Source: Typha latifolia
Lineage: Eukaryota; Streptophyta; Magnoliopsida; Poales; Typhaceae
Assembly: GCA_019914945.1 (NCBI GenBank)
Contig: CM034105.1
Coordinates: forward strand, 1,860,001 to 1,924,000
Direction of reading: 5' to 3'
Length of the DNA: 64,000 nt
Shown: piece after piece, positions 36,101 to 49,753 of the stretch
How positions within the stretch are numbered: the stretch's first letter is position 1
Layout: the number at the start of each line of letters is the position of its first letter
Program-made: the position numbers and the translations under genes
The notes under the pieces: model-generated
What the model was told of the DNA's origin: nothing
What the model saw: only the letters and a program-made list of their open reading frames with translations
Databases searched by the model: none

Positions 36101-39100
36101 GAAAAGAAGTTTAACCATGATTGTACGACAGAAGTACAATGTGCATAGGTACAATTGATGTTTACACAAAACATGTTGAACAAAATGCAATTGATTATAG
36201 ATACTATCTTATGCAATTTCCTGGGGGATAATTCACAAAGACAAATACAAGTAAAAATTGGTTAGCAGATCACCAATCTATAGCTCATAAAGCACATCCA
36301 ATAACTATGTCATCCTTAATGTTCATTACATTCAATGATAAAAAGTACCCTTTACCCCCATAAGCATGATTCCAAGAAAAAAAGGTATTATCCTGATCAA
36401 TATGTACCTCCATGCAGTATCCTGCTCTTGATGCACAGGTTGCATGATAATAAGTGGAACACTTGCAGCATTGTGCACAGGCACCATGCACCTGCTTGCA
36501 TATCACACAAATCTGTAGCCAAAGCAACAAAATGGAGAAAATAATTATATTAGTTTCAATAATGTCAATTGTTCTAGAATTAAACCAGCGCAGCTGTTGA
36601 ACAAGATTTGCAGTAAGATCGCACAATCTATTCTGGGAAAAGATAATATCATAAGAAAAATCTGAGAATGTTAACCTTTTTAAAAGACTCTAAAGGAATA
36701 TTCAATATATTTCCTGCAGGTTCCATTCTCTCGTCCCTAGGAAAAGTTACTTCAGGTTGAAACCAAGCGCATGTTATATGAACCCACAGTGTGTCAACAT
36801 CTGTTGGCTTCAGAGCACCCCCTATTGAAAACCCAGCAGATTCAGTAAGTCCCATACGAAGCCACTAATTAATAGACTAACTTGTAGCAGATACAGTTTT
36901 CTTCCTAAACATCAGCTCATGGAAGAAAACATGACAGATTCATCAAATAAAAGATAACAGCTGACAGAAGAAATTTCAAAGTAAATTTTCTTTGATAGAT
37001 TTTGCAAAGTGATTTTCAAAAATTAACAAAATAATTAAAACAGTTCACTTTTTTATTGAATGAAATATAAATTATTCCTCCACCACCCAATCAGCAGGAC
37101 ATTCTTCAAATAGGGTAATGATTAAATAGTTCTCATAGTAAGAAAAGAACCTTTTACAGGGCATAGGCAACACTCCCGTTTATGTTGAGGGGCTTCACAT
37201 GCTCTGCAAACCCATGAGGTAAAATCCTGTATGTTTTGCGCTCCATAGCATTCTTGGTGGACAGCTACTTGGCATCTGGAAAAGGTATAGAAAAATTAAA
37301 CTAGGTGCAAGAGTTATCTCATTGAAAATATTTCGTTGACCTTCTGGCACCAAGTGCAATTGTGCCTAATGAAAAAACTTGGTGACAGAAAGGCAAAGGA
37401 CCCAAATGAAGAAAGCACAAAGTACCTGTTGCAGATGATGATTTTATTATATTCCCAATCTTCAACCCAGCGACAAACAGCACAACGTTCAGTTGTCCAT
37501 TTAGCATATAGTGGATCATAAGTTTCTGCTAGATGAAACCACAAACACACCCAGCTCACTTAATAAGCTTGCTGTGGAGGCATAAAGTTTGCAATGACAG
37601 AGGCATAAGTAGCCAACTCAAATGATAAACAACATTCTACCTTGCAGTATTTCTAATAGCTTTTCTTTCCTTGTTTTGACAGATGCATATTTAATATTTC
37701 CATCGAAAGAATTTTCCAGCTGCAGGTCCATAGAAGAAGATATTCATATATATATATTAGATCCTCATCCAAAAGAATATTCTTAGTTTCACACAGTAAT
37801 CATTTAACTCTACAAAACTGATGGCAACAGATCTCAGAGACACAATTGTACAGAGAGTCTGAACAATATTTAATCAGTCTCAAGAAATAGGGGTTAACTT
37901 ATAGTATATAGGTAAGAAGCCAGGGATGACCTAGCAAGCTGCAGGAGATAAAACAAGCGAAAAATAAACCAAGATTCTGTGAAGTACCAGTTTCCATAGT
38001 GGTTGCATGGTGCTTTTGACTTTAACACTAATCTTCCATTTTTTCTTTCTGGAACCAGTATGCCTCTCCCACTCACTAAGTGTTTGCTTCCGCTTCTTGC
38101 AAGAGCTGCAGCTACATAAAACACTGCAAGAGAAAGCGCCAAATTCAGATAAGGAAGTAAAATTTGAAGTTGAGAATTTGAGAATTTGAGCATGTAAATT
38201 CTGATATATCAACAGTTAGAAATGCAGTCATTGGTCACTAAAATTAGTCAAGTTTTGTGACTTTTGTCTCACTAGAAAGATTCAACAGCAAGACCTTAGA
38301 GCCACATCCTTTAGAATGGCCAAGTGATTGCCCAACAGATTGTTGGAAGTTAGAACTAGAAATAAACACAATGTGACAAGGAAGTAATAGAACCGAAAAT
38401 GGACTAATATCAATATGATCACCGATATTTCTACAAGTGGTAGACTTTAAAAACTAAATGATATAACTATCTAACTTTTGTAGTTAGAAATCTAACTGCA
38501 TATGTTAATTCAAGGCATTATTACTTAAATAATGAGGTCAGATTATATACATGTTTACATAAGTTTCAAGTGTTATGGAAAAGATAGTAATTATACAAAA
38601 TAATACACAATCTAGCAATACAAACACCGATCAGGTCAATATGATTATGACACCCTAAATTGCAAATCAAAGGACATGGAGCAACCTGCTGAAAAATATT
38701 TCACTTGATACTATAAGGTTGAAACAGTCAACTTAGAATTGAACAGTGCAAGATCAGCACTAAAGAGAAAATCCCAACTTTTAATGCTTACACGTGCTCC
38801 TTGGATAAATATAATGCTTCCATGCCATTACACCAAACAGGTATTTCACTGGCCAATCCCTCCTGCAAATTGCTGCTACTGCATCTGTGAAAAAACATTT
38901 AGCTTCTTAGCATTATCTAGACATACTATTTCCAAGATATTCCAGAATAAGGTAAATGAGAGGTAACTAACTGTGTGCTGCCAGGCAAATTTTTCTTTAC
39001 GGCTTTCGACACTTTCTTGGATTTTGCTTTGCAATCAGGGCAGAAATAATCAATCTCTTCCAAATCCTTCAACATAAAATCTCCAATCAGTAATAGGCAA

Positions 39101-41585
39101 ACCAATAAGGAAAAAGAAAACAACAAACAAAGTGAGACCTCTATGTTACTGCACGTTTTGTCACATTCTACATGAACCCAAACTTGGCATCCATCACAAC
39201 AAACCTGATTTAAAATGCATATATGTTAGTATTATTACTAGTATCATTCAAGAGGAGCATCCGGTCTTAAGAAATTGCATGTTATACAGATCTTCTTACC
39301 CAATTTCCACCGTCAGTATGATGCCAGATTTTCTTACATATACCACAATATTGCTTCGATTTTAATAGCTGCAAAGATGGCAAGCTACAAAGTTGTGAAA
39401 ACCTACTAATTTGTACAAAGATTATGTCTAACAAACTCCAGAAGCCCTACAAGAATATTGAAAAGAACCAATCTGAAGCAACCACCAACATAGATCATGA
39501 AAGTAAGGTACAAACCTTATCACAATGTTTGCACAGTAGTTGTTCAGACTCATGCTTCCTTTTCTTTGCATACTTGGGTGGAAGACTCATCCCACAACTT
39601 TCACAATGGAGTTCTGATTTGCTTACAGCCTACAAAGAATTGAAACTGGTAAACCCATTGAGCTGGCAAAAACAAGCCTCCTAAATCATAACACCATTTA
39701 GATTTATGACTCCATGATACAATTAAAGCCACAGATGACAGATCTCAGCAGAAATTAGTTGCCTTTAGAACTTCAGATTATGCATATATGGGGTAATAGG
39801 TGCAACAATAGAGAGGTCCATTGAGATACTTATATGTATTGCCCAGAGAATTATCCTAATAGGAAAAATGATTCAACTGCCCATCGTCAGGTGCTCAGTC
39901 AGGCATTTAGGCAATAGGAGAAATGATTCAACTATCCTAATGGAAAATCAGTTTAAACAAACTCAAAATGGTCAATTTGTGAGAGATACCAAGATGGCCA
40001 GGAAGTGAACTTTTATGAAGATATGCTGTAAGCTTTCAATATGATTTTTTTTTTAATGGAACTACACTTTGCTCAGTTATAGTGATGAGCCAAAGCCATC
40101 ATAAGTATTCTTATGTCTTAGAAAGCCAAAACTTTATTCCTACAGTGTTTTACCAATAAATTATTGATGAGATGTTGCATTGATAGCCAGAGTAACTAGC
40201 TTCTTGCCTGTGTATCTGATTGGCATTCCTGCTCGTGGTTTGAATCAGTGACCTCCTGCAAGCCCCTATGAGCAGACTGATTGTATGCAGGCTGTGCAGC
40301 TGTGTCCGTTCCATCCAGTTGAATATCTAAAACGTCATGTGCAGCTAAGAAAGCCTCTTCTATGGCCATCCTGAATTTGCTAGGCTTGGTCTTATACAAC
40401 TGCTGGCCCTGAAACCTGAATAAAATAAAATAAACTGAGTAAATAATCTTAGAACCCATAGTAAAATTAGCTCTTCTATATAAGATTCGTAGTACATACC
40501 TGTCCAGATAATCTATGAAAGGAAAAAGCATCCCTTGCTTCACCCATGCATAATCCTGCTCAGAGACAAATTGACTCCAGGGTCAGATAAAGCCAAGCGA
40601 ACAAATATAATTGAATGGCTAAAAGAGCACATTAGGAGAAACAGAAAAGGAAGATCCAAACACAATGTGTGATTACCCTTTCATTTCCATTCCCAGAATA
40701 GCCAAAGAACATCACACATGTAGCACCAGGAATGCAGGAATTCAGAACTACTTCAGGAGCTTGTTGCAATGGATCAATCACCACCGCAGGCCAAGCTGGG
40801 TACTTCTTCCCCGACTTCGCCCAAACTACGTCGCCCAAAACAAAATCCTCCGGCCAAAAGAAATCCTCTTTTCTTTCTACACTCTCCTTTCGTGGCCTGC
40901 ATTCCACCGCCGCAGTATTTAAATCACCACACACCTCTTCTAAAATTGTCGCGGCACTTGGATTGCTCTCCTCCACCCCACTCTCATTCAACGACGTGAG
41001 GGTACTACAGGAGAACGAACACTTCTTCCCACTTGTTAGATCCCTGCACGCCACGTAACACTCCTCTTCCGCGAACAATTGTGGGTGTGAAATAGATTGT
41101 GCGCTAAAGGTAGCCTCTTTTTGGCTATAGATCCGATCTTTAGCTCCCACGAGATCTCCTTTATCGCGGTAACCTATCTCCGAACCTTTCGACTTGGGCT
41201 TCTCCTTCTTCCCGGCATCAATGAGGACTGAGTCCTTGAACCTTGAAGGCAGAACCTGCGCCCGCCCCCTCGACGTCCTCACCACAGGCTTCTCCTTCTC
41301 TCTCGACATCAATTCCACCTCTCTGTGGCAGATCGAGACCTCGGTGAAACACGACTCCACCTCCAAACCTTGCCGGAGTTCTCCTGAGATCTGGGGAATC
41401 CCAGCGCCGGAGACGTCCTCGAGCACCTCGATCGGAAAGACTCCATCTTCCTCCTTCCGCCGCTTCCGCCGGCCCACCTCACCGCCGGAGACTTCCTCAT
41501 CGCCATCGCCGGGAAAGGAGGGGTTCTCGGCCTTGCAGCGCTTCAGGGACGGCATCTGGGACCTCAGATTCCGCTTAATTATCAT
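33186..41585 (-). CDS. ATX5: ATX4/ATX5-type trithorax-like histone H3K4 methyltransferase
   Basis: Twenty-three coding exons, in coding order 41585-40677, 40555-40500, 40415-40208, 39629-39516, 39368-39300, 39204-39139, 39066-38972, 38884-38792, 38123-37988, 37719-37641, 37525-37426, 37275-37151, 36821-36676, 36512-36408, 35967-35903, 35657-35459, 35234-35151, 35055-34999, 34917-34828, 34709-34623, 34097-34023, 33925-33825, 33276-33186; 1049 residues, all phases close. Domains: PWWP about 244-345 ([20 protein letters not shown]); PHD about 436-490 ([20 protein letters not shown]); SEWERHTGS block about 560; extended PHD about 617-765 ([30 protein letters not shown]); SET about 904-1034 ([36 protein letters not shown]); post-[17 protein letters not shown]. 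No FYR domains, as in ATX3-5 rather than ATX1/2. The family deposits H3K4 methylation in chromatin. Intron 3 uses a GC donor. It is divergent from the ICDH gene. Confidence 0.94.
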
Positions 41586-44040
41586 CCTTAGGGCCTTCTC
41601 AGGGGAGAAAACCCTAATTCCGATAGAGAAATCAAGGGTTCGGGGAGTGGAGAAACCCCTAATTGGCGAAGCAAAAGAGAGGTTCCGTGTGGTTGAAGGA
41701 GAATTTAAGACAGCGGGGGGGCGTTCGGGATCTCTGGTTGGTCACTCGATGCAAGAAATAGTTGGATGGATTCACGATTTCTTCTCTTTCGGTTCTTCCC
41801 TCCTTCCTTTTGGCTCCAAATCCAAGTTGGAGTCGAAATTTTCGAACGCGAGGAGAGAGATAAAAAGACGAGGTCGGGATGGCGTTACGATTTCAGCATC
41901 GGTTTTCTTTTTCCTTTTCTTTTTTTTTTTCTTTTTGCTCTTATTTCGTTAGAAAAATACGATGTCCGACATGCTTGTGTCCTATATATAATTATATAAT
42001 TATTTCTATACGTGCGTACGTAAGGATCCACCATGGCGGGAAGCGGAAACTGAGATGGAGGGAAGAGTGATTGGTTTAGAGCGAGTCGTATTTCGACTCG
42101 GAAAAAACTTCACATCCACACTAATCATCTATTTAAAAGAATGCAATATCAAAAATTAAATTTTAGGTTACGATTTATTAAATCTTATTCTTTTTAAATA
42201 CTAAGGTATAAATTAAATTAAAGAGATGTTCAAACATATTTTGTTAATTTTTAATTTGCAATATCTAGAGATGTGCATCTTAAAAATGTAAATAAACTAT
42301 TTGGTTTGATATATCTAGACGTGCGATTTTGTTTGTTTTGGTATATTATAGCAGCATTCTAAAATGCAGTTCTAAGTTTTTATGTAATTTTTTAATGTAT
42401 ATTTTCTCTCTCCTCTCTCGTATAAAAAATGGAAAATAGTTTTTATTTTTTATTTTTTAAATATATACATTTAAATCTCACTCACTTCTATGTTGCTCTT
42501 AATCCAAGTATTATTCTTCAATGTTACAAGTTTAGGACGTCTTATTTCTTATTACATTTTAAAAAAATATTTTGCCACGGAACTCTCTTATTCAACTAAG
42601 TACTTTAACATTTGATATTAAATATCTTAACGTTCATTTTAATTAATTCAATATATTTTCTCAACTTTAATAAGAAAATGGTACATATCATATTAGTAGA
42701 GACAATAATACAGTATGCACATTTTTATTCTTTGAAGGGAAGAATGAAGTGCCTGTGCCTGTGTAAATTATGGTTTTTTTTTTCCATAGGGTGATAAATT
42801 TACTAATTTTAAGATGTTATAATTTTGATTTATAAACTATAAAAAAAGATATTTTATAAAGCCTCACTACCGAGCCCAACGGGTGCACGAGATATAATTA
42901 AGACCGTACCTAAATTATAAAGAACCATCGGTCAGCTAATTACAACTTATTTACGATCAACACATTATAAAGTAATGTATCTTTATAGCTCGTATAAAAA
43001 TAAAATTTTTGAAGTCGCCGAAAACAATGTAAGAGCCAACAAAAGATCACCTTAGATGAACCCTCACCGGATTAGAGGGAAGGTGAGATAGCAAGGTTGA
43101 ACATCCAAAGAAATGCCACAAGGTAAGTATGGTGGAACTGATGATTGAGACATAGTAATTCTAGCGAACGTGGCATGCTAGTGAGAATAGAGTAGGCAAT
43201 AAAAAAGTGACGACTAGCAAAATATCAAATTAGGATCAATCCACAATAATAAAGCAAGTCTCTGGCAACCTAGGACCGACTCAACTCGAATCACCTGAGA
43301 CAAAGGGCGGCGAAGTTGAGACTCTACCTTTGACTATGTTGTTGGTCAACCACTAGTAATAAGGACCGGAGGTGAGGAGAGGCAAAGACGGTGACAAGGA
43401 GAGGTTAGGGTGGAGTGAGCATTTTTAGAGTGGTAATAACAGAGGGAGAGACGATATCAAGGAAAGAAAGAAAGAAGAAAAAAAGAAAAAGAAAATAGGA
43501 GAGCACAAAAAAGAAGTGAAAGGACTCTCAAAGAGCTAGATGAGCTAGAGGGGAGAAGAAGAGGGAGCGACGGCAGCAAAGAAAATTTCCAATAGAGGAG
43601 AGTAAGGAGGAGGTGCCGAACCCCGGCAAGGTAAATGATGGTTATTAGCTAAGTTATATAGTCAATCACAAATATTCAGTAAATCAGCAATAAATTCCCT
43701 GCTTATCTTAGCCAAAACCATCAAGAGTATCCAACTAGAATATAGCATAATGGACGGTGCGACGCAACCCACGGTTTTGAGAACAGTTCCAAATTTCGAT
43801 CCTTTTGACTACGAAACAAGTCCAGAGTTTTATTATATTTTATAATAACAAAGCAATCTCAATCGACAGTGGCAATTTCGTGACTCCGCAGTAAACACAA
43901 GGGTCTCAACTTCTTAAGTCGGCCAACTCGGACGCTTCGAGGACGCTCGAAAAAAAGTTCGCTCTTTTATTGCTTCTCTGTGTTCCAAAAAATAATTTTC
44001 ATTTTATTTTCTCCGATTAATCTCCTCTGGCAGGAAGAAG
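41586..44040. other. Divergent 2.5 kb region between ATX and ICDH
   Basis: The two genes diverge from here. Next to ATX is a G/A-rich then T-rich leader region (to about 41950). The middle (42080-42840) is strongly AT-rich. A purine-rich part (about 43040-43620) contains a poly-purine run near 43460-43500; it looks like old repeat sequence but has no terminal repeats or coding domain. Immediately before ICDH is a leader with CTCTTTTATTGCTTCTC. No additional gene is supported. Confidence 0.5.
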
Positions 44041-45078
44041 ATGGCGTTCGAAAAGATCAAGGTCGCGAATCCGATCGTCGAGATGGACGGTGAGCAAAAC
44101 CCCTAGTTTTGATCTCTGACTCGCAGCAGTTTTTTTATGCTAATTAATTGCCGTATTTGGGTTTAGATTGGGTGTGATTTCGAAGTGGTTCGTTAAACAA
44201 TTTTTTTTTTTTTTTGGTGTGTGCTTCGTACGGTAATATAAATGATCAATTTCTTCGCCTTATCAATGTGTGTATCAAAAGTTTTTAAGAGCTCCGTCAA
44301 AGCTTGTATTTTCTTTTATTTTTCGTTTTGTTTTTTGTTTGAATTCTTCAGACCTTTCGTCTGTTACCTTTGTTTCAGTAAATAGATATTAAGATGCTTG
44401 TTTCAAATTTAGACCCGATAGATCAGATGTGCAATGATGTTACTTGCTGTCGGGGAGAATAAATTACGGCAATACAATTCAAATAGGAACGATTTCTGTA
44501 CGAATCTTTTGAAAGAAGTCTTTGCGTTCTTTGTAGCTTTGTTTATTGTCGGTGAATCTATTGCACGTCATTTAGATACTGTGAATAGAGATGATATTCT
44601 ACCTTGCTGAGGAACTTCCCTTTGATTCTCCCCTTGCCTATGTCAACATAATCTTGGAAGGGAAAAGTGATTTGCCAAAAGGAGATTTTGTTGACAGTAA
44701 ATCTATCTACAACTGATCTGATAAAATGAATTCCTAAGCAGTCGTCACAAATGTCATGTTAGATTTGTTAAAGGTCTCTGCAGTAAATATTCTAGGCACT
44801 CAGAAAACTTTGGAGCTATGTCATGTTCCCTTTAAATTACAAAAATTCAGATAGTGTTTTAGTTCATTTCATTGATTTGTGTATTCATCTGATATTCATT
44901 GCTCGTGTCATTGTTAAACTGCTATTGGCATCTGTTCTTTTGTTCTTTGGCACAGGTGATGAAATGACTCGAGTTATTTGGAAATCTATCAAAGATAAGG
45001 TGAATCAGGGCTTTTATCTTTGCAACTACTTCCAGAACTTTTCTTGCTTCATTTTTCTTGTTTGTAGATATTTCCTCC

Positions 45079-45109
<31 letters not shown>

Positions 45110-48100
45110 AATATAATATGACAAAATTTCTCCTTTGTTATGTGTTTCATTGTATCAAATTTCTAAATGCAAGAGTTGATGACGCTGCAGCTTATTTTCC
45201 CTTTCCTGGACTTGGACATAAAGTACTTTGACCTAGGTCTTCCTAATCGTGATGCTACAGAGGACAGAGTTACAGTAGAAAGTGCAGAAGCTACTCTTAA
45301 GTGAGGACATCATCTGATCAAATTTCTGGTCTTTATAATTTTCTTCTGGTTACATTTTCTCTTTATTGTTGGAAGATCCTGTGTTTTGTATCTATACCAA
45401 TATGCGATATGATAATTCTTTAATTCTTTTGATTATTTCTCCATGTATCGGTATTGCAAAATTTGACGATCTTTCTATGTAATCCTCTCAGCTGCATTCT
45501 ATTAAGTGTTAATGCTAATGAGTGCTATAATGGAAGTTATGTTATCTGATATACACATTGAAATGGCTAGTTACAAGACTTTCTCTTTGCATCCAGCGTC
45601 AGGGCTGCTATTTCCTTATAATATTAATCTAATTTCTTGATTTGCCACTTAATTGGTTGGACATGTATCCTAGATTATTTCGTTATGTTGTTGCTATATT
45701 GTTTTCTAACCTTAAACTCATTTTCTTCCGTTTGCAGATATAATGTTGCAATAAAATGTGCAACTATTACTCCAGGTATAGTTGAACTGATGGGAACAGG
45801 TGTTTTTACATATATGGTTTGTAGTATTGCACTTCAGATATTCTTCTTGACTGAATTTAGATCTGTTTCTTCTATCATGGTTAACAGATGAAGCTCGCGT
45901 GAAGGAATTTAATTTAAAATCCATGTGGAAGAGTCCGAATGGGACAATAAGAAATATCTTGAATGGTATAATTTCTTTACCTTTTAGATTATCAGGTCAT
46001 AAAGTATTCATTTTATGCTCTTTCACATTTTTCCTCCTTCAGGAACTGTTTTCAGAGAACCAATCATCTGCAAGAACATTCCACGACTTGTAACAGGTAG
46101 TGGAGAAGGGACATGCTATATTTGCAATACCTTCTTATTCCCTATCTTTTATTATCTTTTGTACTTACAGGATGGACAAAGCCCATATGCATTGGAAGGC
46201 ATGCTTTTGGTGATCAGTACCGAGCAACCGATACTGTTATTAAAGGGCCTGGAAAGCTTAAGTTAGTATTTGGTAGGTAAATTCTTAATTTGATATTAAT
46301 CATTTTTATGGTTATCCAAATTTCTAGTATAAGTTGTTGTGGTGGCTGGTGCAGAGGTGCTTGATGCTTAAGTGGCTATCTTTTTTCTTTATTTAATTAT
46401 AAGAGTTGTACGGAATTGGGGTGGGGGTGGGGGGGGGGGGTGGGGGATTGCATCTGGAATTGAGGTGTCTCTAGTTGCAACTTGGTATTTTGCTAGTGGA
46501 TTAGGGGTGCAGGGGCCACACAAGCTCCAACCAGGAGACCTATGTATATGTTTCTGCTGCACTATGTAGTAATAATTAGGGCAACAACTGTATCAATCAA
46601 GGAAAGAATTAATACAATGATTGTGATTCCTTGTTTTTTGGTAGCTATATTACATTTTGTTTGTCAATAAATCATTCTTGTGGTCCTGTTTTTTTTAGAG
46701 GGAAAAGAAGAAAATGTTGAGTTAGAGGTGTTCAATTTTAAAGGTGCTGGTGGAGTGGCCTTGTCTATGTATAATACGGATGAGGTATAGCCAAACATCT
46801 AAACTTATGATCTTTTAATCTGAATCAGAGCCTTTATAAATTTATCTTTGGATTTTTTTGCATGTAAAGTCTATTCGTGCTTTTGCTGATTCTTCAATGA
46901 ATACTGCATACCAAAAAAGGTGGCCGCTTTATCTTAGCACCAAAAATACTATCCTCAAAAAGTATGACGGGAGGTATGTGGTTTTTCTTGTTTCAGCGCC
47001 ATTCATCGAACTCACAATCTACTGCAAACTAAGCCATTTCATCTGGTGCCATGTAGCTAAATATACTTATTCTTCAAATTTCCCACAATCGTTGTATTTT
47101 CAATGTAATTCTGTACTGTAGGTTCAAGGACATATTCCAAGAGGTTTACGAAACAGGATGGCAAGCCAAGTTTGAGGCTGCAGGAATATGGTGCACTATT
47201 CGACTTATATAATTACTATGTTATTTATTCCACTATTGTCTATTTGTCAACATGCTTTTGAGTTTTGATTTGGGCAGGTATGAACATCGACTTATTGACG
47301 ATATGGTTGCCTATGCTTTAAAGAGTGAAGGTGGTTATGTGTGGGCTTGCAAGAACTATGATGGAGATGTGCAGAGTGATTTCTTAGCTCAAGGTATTTT
47401 TTTTCAATTTTTATTACCTAAATCTTATATTGCATACAATGTGAGCATGTTTATAAAATGATGTTGGTAAACTACTTGTTACAGTGCATTTGTTAATCAC
47501 TCCTTATTTTTCTCTATTTCTGTAGGTTTCGGTTCACTTGGATTAATGACATCAGTGCTGGTATGTATACCTTTGATTGATCTGCAATGCCTGTTGTCCT
47601 CATTTATCTCAGTTACATAAGATTGCTGCTACAATTAGTATATTAAATTAGGATGCTTCAGGTACACCTTTAGCTGTTACAGAAGAATTCAGTAGCCACT
47701 AAATATCTTGTATTTTGTATTCTGTAGGTGTGCCCTGATGGAAAAACTATTGAAGCAGAAGCTGCACATGGTACAGTTACGCGACATTACCGAGTTCACC
47801 AAAGGGGAGGAGAGACTAGTACTAATAGCATTGCTTCAATCTTTGCTTGGTCAAGAGGGCTTGCACATAGGTGTGTGTAAATAAACGATTTCTTTTGGGT
47901 GAGAAAGATAAATCTTTCATGGCAGAGCCTAAATGAACACAGTAGTGCAATGCATAATTTTCTGATTGTGGAAAACAGTGAATTTTGTGATATTATGATC
48001 CTTTATGTTCATCCTGATCGTTGCTTGTAAACTTCATATCGTGACTTAATTCTGTTTCAACGTATTGATCTATAGCAATCATTTGAGTCCTATTATTTGG

Positions 48101-48493
48101 TCTATGTTAAATGTTTCGAGGAATCGGGACTTCAATGAATCCCTTATATTGAAGGTACTGATCCCCTTATGTTAAATACCTGAACAGGGCAAAGCTTGAT
48201 GGCAATGATAGACTACTTGATTTCACCGGGAAACTGGAAGCTTCTTGTGTAGGAGTGGTGGAGACCGGAAAGATGACCAAAGATCTTGCCCTCCTCATTC
48301 ATGGATTCAAGTACTCACAGAGGACACTAATTCTCTAGATGATCGATATATTTTGTCTTTTATTTAAAGTGAGAATATAACTCCAACTATCATCTGCAGG
48401 GTTAAGCGAGAACATTACCTGAACACTGAAGAATTTATCGATGCTGTCGCAGGGGAGCTAAGAGCAAGACTCTTTAGAAAATCAAAGTTGTAA
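44041..48493 (+). CDS. ICDH: NADP-dependent isocitrate dehydrogenase, probably peroxisomal (C-terminal SKL)
   Basis: Fifteen coding exons: 44041-44089, 44956-44999, 45191-45300, 45738-45775, 45888-45965, 46043-46096, 46171-46272, 46699-46784, 46870-46973, 47122-47190, 47278-47393, 47526-47560, 47728-47870, 48188-48310, 48400-48493; 414 residues. It oxidatively decarboxylates isocitrate to 2-oxoglutarate and makes NADPH. Seen: [18 protein letters not shown] at the N-terminus, [14 protein letters not shown], the metal-binding [19 protein letters not shown], the signature [20 protein letters not shown] (about 271-290), and [11 protein letters not shown] with NSIASIFAW. There is no N-terminal extension for plastid or mitochondrion. 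The protein ends RKSKL, a canonical type 1 peroxisomal targeting signal, which separates it from the cytosolic isoform. Intron 7 holds an unusual G-run. Confidence 0.95.
46418..46446 (+). repeat. G-run cluster in ICDH intron 7
   Basis: Four G runs (4, 5, 12 and 5 bases) separated by single T residues, on the transcribed-RNA-sense strand. The spacing fits the G-quadruplex rule with one-base loops. It lies about 145 bases after the donor of a 426-base intron. Confidence 0.8.
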
Positions 48494-49753
48494 AAGTTGC
48501 GATCAGACGTGGTATATCTCCTAAACCTGGTTAGCTAAGCTTATTTCTAAAATTTTGAATAAGGTAGCTTAAATGGATTTAAAAAAATTATGGTGTTTAG
48601 TTATATCGGTTTAATGGTATCATGGTAACAGTTGATATTATATAAAAAACAATAAATTAGGTGATATTTTGTGAAATGACTAAAGTATATATTTTTTTAA
48701 CAGTGAATGAATGAGAGGAGAGGAGAGGGGAGAGAGAGAGAGAGGGAGAGAAATATTGAAAATGATAGTTAATGGAAGAAAAACCTACTTAAATAGGTTG
48801 GTCTAAAATAGTTTTGAGATAAACTACAGTTCTCACCAACCTCTTCTCACGATCTGTTCTTTGAAAGCTGTCATTTGATTCAGGATCATTGCGGTATTTG
48901 CTCTCTGCTGACTGTGTACATAACATTGCAGATCTGAATAAGTTGGAGGTGCAGAGAGAAAGACTCCAACATCCCCAAACGCGGAGTCGTCAGATCTTTG
49001 ATGATAAAAGAAAAGAGGAATTCTGTGTATTATTTGGGGAATAAAACTATTCATAGTTTTTATTGGATTTTATCTATATATTATCTTGAATAAGAATGCG
49101 CGTTCTGTAACCAATGCTTGTGCATATTTAATAAATTTTTTTTGGGCCCTCAGATTTGATATTATATTTTATATTTATAATAAAATTTGTGTTAAAGAGT
49201 GGCTGCTCTATTTCTATTTTTTTTTGTGTATCAAATTATATTGATAAATTTATGGAGATTAATAAATTATTGTTGTCTATAAATGGCTTGTTCTCTCTGA
49301 TCAGGTTTACTGAGCAATTCATCAAACACGTTGTTGCATAATTACACTTCTTTTTCTATATCGACCACCCGTAATTGGTTGCATTTGACCTATCCACAGG
49401 CTTTTCTTCAGTAGCACAATAAGCATGTCCTATTAAAGTAGACGACTTTATTTACTTTTTGGTAATTACAGTTATATCTTTGGATTTAATCATATTCATA
49501 AAGAAAATGATGGACAATAACGAAATATAACTCAAATTTGGTGAACATAATTAATTACATGGACCTACGGATGGAAGCAAATTTTTTGTTTCCCAATATC
49601 TCTCCACAGACGAATTTGGAACCACCCACCAGTTGAGCCCTCGACCAGAAGTCTCAGTCCTCTTACGAGATCCAGAAAGTAATGGATAAAAGTGAGAATT
49701 ATGAATAGAATCAATCCAAAGCTAGAAGAAACCAACCACTCTACTTCCACGCC
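48494..49753. other. Region between ICDH and the DUF212 gene
   Basis: This holds the ICDH 3' flank with a GA/GGA-rich tract at about 48715-48750, then AT-rich DNA, and the promoter and leader of the next gene. Open frames at 48833-49054 (-), 49156-49341 (+) and 49565-49750 (-) have no family features and are not called. Confidence 0.5.

Noticed and set aside
41194..41952. 252-codon plus-strand frame antisense to ATX exon 1
   Set aside because: Exon 1 of the methyltransferase, with its PWWP domain, is on the minus strand; the antisense frame is Ser/Arg/Phe-rich without motifs.
44823..45116. Plus-strand frame around ICDH exon 2
   Set aside because: Only 44956-44999 is coding; the rest is intron translation.
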